A stretch of DNA of 64,000 nucleotides from Siphonodentalium dalli (Eukaryota; Mollusca; Scaphopoda; Gadilida; Siphonodentaliidae), in contig CP136063.1 of assembly GCA_032622095.1 (NCBI GenBank), positions 63,565,897-63,629,896 of the forward strand. The letters run 5' to 3'. Shown here one piece after another: positions 58,977-64,000 of this stretch. Both the position numbers and the translations under genes were made by a program. Each line of letters opens with the position of its first letter. Position 1 is the first letter of the stretch. The notes under the pieces were generated by a model. That model saw only the letters and a program-made list of their open reading frames with translations. It did no database searches and was not told where the DNA came from.

Positions 58977-59700
58977 ATATCTCTGAATGTTGGCATTGCA
59001 GATGCTATTGTTTAATGAATCAACTAATAATGTGTTTCTTAATTTTATTGCAATATTTTGTGTGTTTACTATTCCAGGTTTCTTCACATCCATAACGAAG
59101 TAATAGTGTTTTAATATTATCCAAACTATTTTTGTCCCTTGAACATTGCATATATACCGTACGAATCCTTGCGTGGAGAGTCGTCATTTTGTGTTGATAT
59201 ACGATAAATTTCTTAGGACTTGTTTCAAAATGTTGATCGAAATAGGGAAGCGTCCAAGATCGCCCCTTACTGCAAAGTGTGTGGCCTTGGAATTAACACG
59301 TAATATGCTTTTATCAAAGCTCAATGCAAGGCTTTCAAAAGATTCTTTATCATGGTGGTTATGATTCAGTCGGTCTGGAGTGTTTTCCGAAATCCCCCCA
59401 AAACCTCAGAACAATATGTCATTATCGGGACTATTGTTTTATCGAATAAATTAAGAGATATCTAAATCCTTTCAGTGAATGATCGATATCTACTCTTGAT
59501 TACCATGCCATAATTTTCATATACTGTTGTATAAGGATTTTAGAGTTTTTCTTTATTCAGTGTTAATTTTTTCCTGATTTTGTTGTTTGATACGAAACGT
59601 GATGCAGATTTGAAAAAAAATAAGCAATGAATGAAGAAATTCTAAAATCCTAATACAACAGTCTATGGCAAATATGGCCCGGTGATAGAAAACCGATAGA
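58977..59700. other. intergenic sequence
   Basis: A 72-codon ORF at 59146-59364 weakly resembles the C-terminal region of LINE polyproteins (EIGKRPRSPL), but this is not enough for a call. Confidence 0.3.
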
Positions 59701-60061
59701 TAACCCTTTCTCAATCACTCGAGACTGGAAAACAGGTAGATAATCTGATTGCTGGGCTCCTAAATGCAATATTTTATAATGGTGTAATCATTTTTGAATT
59801 TGTTAGATCTGACCTAGACATGTAAATTATAATAAAATACTATAAACCCACGTTGTTTTATCAATATTTATTAATAACTGCCTAATATGATAAACAGCAA
59901 TATGTTGGCCAAACATTATCTTTGGGAAGTTGATAATTTTTTAGGGGCAGTAGATTAATTCTTTTTTCACAAAATTGGTTGTCCTTCCAGTTATAAATCA
60001 AGATTTCAAATGAAATCAATAATCCTAATGAGTTGCCACTATCAAGAGGTTGAGAAAGGTA
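59701..60061. mobile_element. short TA-flanked element (element R), copy 1
   Basis: Ends TAACCCTTTCTCAATCAC and TTGAGAAAGGTA form ~10-12 bp inverted repeats with TA outside. A second, nearly identical copy starts at 63768 and runs off the window. About 360 bp, non-coding. Confidence 0.7.
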
Positions 60062-60450
60062 GACATACCAAACCTACGAAAATTGTATTCGATGAACACA
60101 TATGTAAGCAATGCCATAGTGTGGAATAACGCCGACACTCGCAAACGCGACAAAGTACAATATTGTATGGCATCCAAAGGCCGATGATAGGACCATAGTG
60201 GGCCATTTATTTAATTTAAATTACGAACAAAGATGAGACAGGTTCATTAAACGAGTTATATCTGAGCGTAATACTCAACGGACGTACGTTACCGGGACTG
60301 CGGCCACATTACAACACTCTTTGTCTTAATATCTACACTTTGCTTTTCCCTTCTTGTGCTTGTTTTATGTATGGCATACCTGTAGTATATTGTATTTGAT
60401 TGAACATTAAACTATCTAACTATAACAGTGTAAATTGGAATGGTCTCTTG

Positions 60451-60956
60451 TTAAAGGTGGATTATCTCTTTGTAAACATGTATTATATAGTTACCGCGTT
60501 ATAAAATATTAGATATGAACCGAAGACTCCTGTCCGGAAATGCTTCTATCGATTAATATTAATTTTATTTCGAATATGTTCTGGTCTAAAAAGGTGTGGT
60601 TGTTTAGCTAACGAACAATAGTGCTTACTTTTACAGAGACCAGAAATGTTATTGTGTAGTTTTGTCACAAATAAACGATAATTATACTCATTATCGCTTA
60701 TAACTATGGAATAAAACAATACAACCAATCAATCTGGGATATTTGACGTTCGGTAGGTAGCCACAGTAACAGCATAATGCTCTATGTCGCTATATGGTAT
60801 CACCCGAATGGTCTGTTCTAAAAATAGACAAATAAAGTGTCCCAAAAAATATTCGAAATAAAATCAATATTAATTGCTAGAAACCTTCCCGGACAGGGGT
60901 CTTCAGTTCATATTTATTATTTTATACACACGCAACTATTTCAATTTGTTATTTAA
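60451..60956 (+). mobile_element. MITE-1 copy, right end replaced by MITE-P
   Basis: Left terminus TTAAAGGTGGATTATCTC; follows the consensus to CAATTTGTTATTTAA. There MITE-P begins, at a TTAA that exists inside MITE-1. The remaining ~25 bp of MITE-1 are not found on the far side. Confidence 0.85.
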
Positions 60957-61350
60957 CCCTTTACCCAACACAACGGCCAAAAACGCCCAAATAGAACTTC
61001 AACAGCTAAAATATCTTCGGTCTGTCTCAATAACACCATACAAATATGGATATCATTGGAACCGGTTCATTGACCACATTGTGATGCTTACAGTTATGCC
61101 CTGTGCCAATGCATTCTCTTATATATGCGAGTCGACCATAGGTCGCCTCGCATATATAAGAGAATGCATTGGCCTAAAAAAAAAAAACTTTTTACCATTT
61201 TACATTCTTTAACAATTTTATAATTTTTTCTTACATTTTTTATAATATTTTTCTACTGCATTCTCTTATATATGCGAGGCGACCTATGGTCGACTCGCAT
61301 ATATAAGAGAATGCATTGGCACAGGGCCATTCTGTTGGGTAAAGGGTTAA
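60953..61350. mobile_element. MITE-P copy, best preserved (piggyBac-like, two internal palindromes)
   Basis: Perfect ends TTAACCCTTTACCCAACA and TGTTGGGTAAAGGGTTAA. Two ~66-70-bp palindromes lie at about 61103-61172 and 61257-61323, built on CATTCTCTTATATATGCGAG arms, in mirror arrangement around an AT-rich core. 398 bp, no transposase. Confidence 0.9.
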
Positions 61351-61819
61351 TGTGGATGGTGTTCAGGATAGGTAAGCACGACAGCCAGCACAGCGCGTAC
61401 TGAAAACGCAAAAAGGGATTCATATTCATTGGTGGGAAATGTTCAGCTAATAAGTTCAAAAAACGACGTATTGTCATTTGACGAAACTATTATATGACAA
61501 TTTTATAAGGGAGTGTTCAGTAAAGAAAGGTTTAAGTTCTAAGCTCCTGTGTTTATATGTGACTGGATTTCAAATTTCACCAAAACAGTTTTGGCACAAA
61601 TCTGATTTAATACGAAATTGTTTTCACCAGAATAAAACAATTAATTGGGATTTCCCATGCAAATCTCAAGAGCAAAAATTAGAGTTACAAATGTTTCAAG
61701 GTCTCACTTGATGCCATATTGGAATTAAGACGGTTGGTAAAGTCCAGCAACCGAGCATGCTTATCATTTAACACCCATAAAATGTAAATGGCCGATGTCA
61801 ACATTTGTTATAAAAAAAG
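61351..61819. other. intergenic sequence
   Basis: A 77-codon ORF at 61478-61711 has no recognised domain. No repeats. Confidence 0.3.
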
Positions 61820-62260
61820 TGCCTGGGCACTAGTCGCACCGGTATATCGGCATGTCATTAGACTCATTACATTGTATATATACAGTTCAAGATATCCTTT
61901 ACATCGGGTGCGTGGGAACTAGTCGCAGTGGTATATCGGCCTGTCATTACATTATATAGATACGGTGTTGGATATTCTTACCTCGAGTGCCAGGGAACTA
62001 GTCCCACTGGTATATCGGCCTAAATTACATTGTATTGAAACAGTCTTGGATATCCTTTACATCGAGTGCATGGGAACCAGTCGCATCGGCCTACATTACA
62101 TTGTATATAAATAAACAGTCTTGGATATCCTTTATATTGTATAATAGTCCAGGATACCCTTTACATCGGGTGCGTGGGAACTAGTTGCACTGGTATATTG
62201 GCCTGTCATATCATATTGGGCCTCGAATATCCCTTACATCGGGTTCCTGGACTAAATACT
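61820..62260. repeat. tandem repeat of ~80-110 bp, about 5-6 units
   Basis: Recurring GGTGCGTGGGAACTAGTCGC, TGGTATATCGGCCTGTCATT, ACATTGTATAT and TTGGATATCCTTTACATCG segments. Units vary in length, and one is shortened near 62100-62160. Confidence 0.85.
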
Positions 62261-62469
62261 CATATCATATTATATTATCATGACTTCATGCGGGAACGAT
62301 AACTTTGGACGCTGTTAGTGTTAGATAATTTGCAGTGGATACTTATGGGAGGCCAAATTAACATTTAATAATGAATTTTTCTTAAGCGCAAAACAATTAT
62401 TGTGCTTAAGCGAAAATAATAGAGATTAAGTGCAAATATATGGGGCGCCATCCCTGCAAATATTCGTTT

Positions 62470-62997
62470 TCGGAGATATCTCCTTGGATCCAGGCAGATA
62501 TCTGCTCGCATTATGGAGATATCTCATCGGTTTCAAGGAGATATCTGCTTGGAATATGGAGATATCTCCTCGGAAATATTTTCAAGGAGATATCTCCTTG
62601 AAACCGATGAGATATCTCCATAATGCGAGCAGATATCTCCTTGGATCCAAGGAGATATCTCCTTGGATCCAAGCAGATATCTGCTCGCATTATGGAGATA
62701 TCTCCTTGAAATATGTTCAAGGAGATATCTCCTTGGATCCAAGCAGATATCTGCTCGGATTATGGAGATATCTGCTTGAAAAATATTTCAAGGAGATATC
62801 TCCATATTCCGAGCAGATATCTGCTTGGATGTATTTCGAAAAAAAATTGAAAAAACGTATATGTATACTAAATCATTAATATTTCTTGGCCGCGGTTTTC
62901 CAAGGAGATATCTCCATAATCCAAGCAGATATCTGCTTGGAATATTTTCAAGGAGATATCTGCTTGGAATATGGAGATATCCCCTTGGGTCTCTAGG
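62470..62997. repeat. array of 20 GATATC-centred palindromes spaced 21-22 or 27-28 bp
   Basis: GATATC occurs at 62475, 62497, 62518, 62540, 62561, 62589, 62611, 62632, 62654, 62676, 62697, 62724, 62746, 62767, 62795, 62816, 62907, 62928, 62955 and 62976. Most are centres of AAGGAGATATCTCCTT- or AAGCAGATATCTGCTT-type palindromes. The segment 62486-62545 is also an inverted copy of 62589-62650. Long ORFs on both strands are by-products of the repeats. The array abuts and truncates MULE copy 2. Confidence 0.9.
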
Positions 62998-63767
62998 TTT
63001 TACGACATCTTTCGGGAGTACGACGGTCTCAGGATCTCGGAGATGGTGACGAAACTCTGTTCTTAGTTGAAAGTCGCCGACATCACAGAAGCCTCTTTTC
63101 ATTTCCAGAACGTAAAACTCTTGCAGGTATTTGAGTGAAAGGACTATCGAATCTAAAGGCACCTGTTTCCAGTTGATCAGTTCCTTGCAGACGCGGTTGA
63201 AGGATTCCGATAAGTTGTTGGTGACGCCTGAATGTTCATTGAATATGCCGATCTCTTCGAGAATGAACCTGGCACTGTTGTTCTTGATTGGCTGCAATAA
63301 ATGTGTACTTATACGTATTCGACGAATGCAGAACTCCAGTTGACTGACAAAGTGTCGTGTAGCTGGTCTAAAGCATCCTCGTTGGTGGCTCTCATCATTT
63401 TTTCTACGTCCTCGCAGTATACAGCTATGTCGTCGGATCTTCCTCCATGTGATTTAACCCAATGTTTGACGTCTGATTTTATGTGATTCCAGCAAAACAC
63501 AAGTCGGCAGTGGAGCGTATCATTTGATGGCGTTTGAGAATGCAGATTCTCTTTCTGTGATGATCACCGGGTTGCCTATGGACATGTTTGGTACGGCTAC
63601 TGTTATCTCTCTCCAAAATGTGTCGTGGCACTTCTGATTTTTCCTGTCATATAACAGAAAGGCTGCAGGGAAACACACTTTACCTGTGAAGAACGGATGT
63701 TTAATTGTCAGCGCCGATAAAAAGTCTCCAAGGTTGAAGGTTGTGTCGTAGGAGAGGATTGGCGGCG
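62998..63767 (-). pseudogene. MULE-type transposase relic, copy 2 (catalytic core)
   Basis: Minus strand: SYDTTFNLGDF holds the first catalytic Asp. HPFFTGKVCFPAAFLLYDRK and CHDTFWREI follow, then IITERESAFSNAI, where the second catalytic Asp of the TD-x-x-x-A motif appears as Glu. After a stop/frameshift, CRLVFCWNHIKSDVKHWV leads into KMMRATNEDALDQLHDT, GVTNNLSESFNRVCKEL and DSIVLSLKYLQEF. The order and motifs are those of MULE transposases. It is closely similar to copy 1 at 49.6-50.3 kb. It is truncated at the 3' side by the GATATC array and at the 5' side by element R, so inactive. Confidence 0.8.
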
Positions 63768-64000
63768 TAACCCTTTCTCAATCACTCGAGACTGGAAAAC
63801 GGGTAGATAATCTGATTGCTGGGCTCCTAAATGCAATATTTTATAATGGTGTAATCATTTTTGAATTTTTTAGATCTGACCTAGACATGTAAATTATAAT
63901 AAAATACTATAAACCCACGTTGTTTTATCAATATTTATTAATAACTGCCTAATATGATCAACAGCAATATGTTGGCCAAACATTATCTTTGGGAAGTTGA
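63768..64000. mobile_element. element R, copy 2 (runs off the window)
   Basis: About 230 bp align with 59701-59933 with three visible differences. It is inserted into MULE copy 2 just upstream of the first catalytic motif. Confidence 0.85.

Noticed and set aside
59146-59364. Possible LINE C-terminal fragment
   Set aside because: Only a short GKRPRSPL-like similarity; insufficient to support a call.
62430-62879. 149-codon ORF rich in GDIS/RYLL/EIS repeats
   Set aside because: It is the translation of the GATATC palindrome array; similar ORFs appear on the opposite strand.

Overview
This is animal nuclear DNA: AT-rich, with long intergenic stretches, no operons, no tRNA or rRNA genes, and dense nested transposon relics. 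The clearest host genes are five arrays of C2H2 zinc fingers. Their fingers are joined by TGDRPY, TGDKPY or TGERPY linkers, and each array is read as one uninterrupted exon. The repeats (Helitron-like elements with internal ~120 and ~165 bp monomers, short TTAA-bounded MITEs, MULE and LINE relics) suggest a marine lophotrochozoan, most likely a mollusc. That assignment is inference.

Layout. 1-8.4 kb: intergenic DNA with MITE-1 copies and a decayed LINE carrying reverse transcriptase and a C-terminal zinc knuckle (5.0-7.0 kb). 8.4-11.4 kb: zinc-finger array ZNF-A, broken by a 966-bp foldback element and by a TA-flanked element with a MITE nested in it. 12.2-18.1 kb: two head-to-tail pairs of Helitron-like elements, one pair per strand. 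18.4-18.9 kb: a poly-G hAT-like element. 19.2-21.4 kb: ZNF-B (minus strand) with decayed fingers beyond its stop. 22.3-24.7 kb: MITE-3, MITE-1 and frameshifted ZNF-C. 24.7-26.6 kb: MITE relics, a 50-bp satellite built from a MITE end, and a 21-bp minisatellite. 27-33 kb: intergenic DNA with hairpins and local repeats. 33.5-36.5 kb: ZNF-D, ended by nested MITEs. 36.7-45.4 kb: one LINE split by a 6.4-kb and a 1.4-kb element. 46-50.3 kb: tandem repeats and a MULE transposase relic with a SWIM motif. 50.5-51.5 kb: LINE endonuclease. 51.7-53.4 kb: ZNF-E, the most intact gene. 53.9-64 kb: MITEs, a piggyBac-like palindromic element, tandem arrays, a 21/22-bp-spaced array of GATATC palindromes, and a second MULE relic.

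How it fits together. The zinc-finger genes look like one paralogue family: three share the start M-(G/A)-D-x-N and a conserved ~90-110 bp block upstream of the ATG. The window reads as a zinc-finger cluster being eroded by DNA transposons. Four TTAA-bounded insertions and one TA-bounded insertion lie in finger coding sequence or its decayed extensions. Several insertions can be dated relative to each other, and their target duplications proven, by comparing filled and empty sites inside the window.
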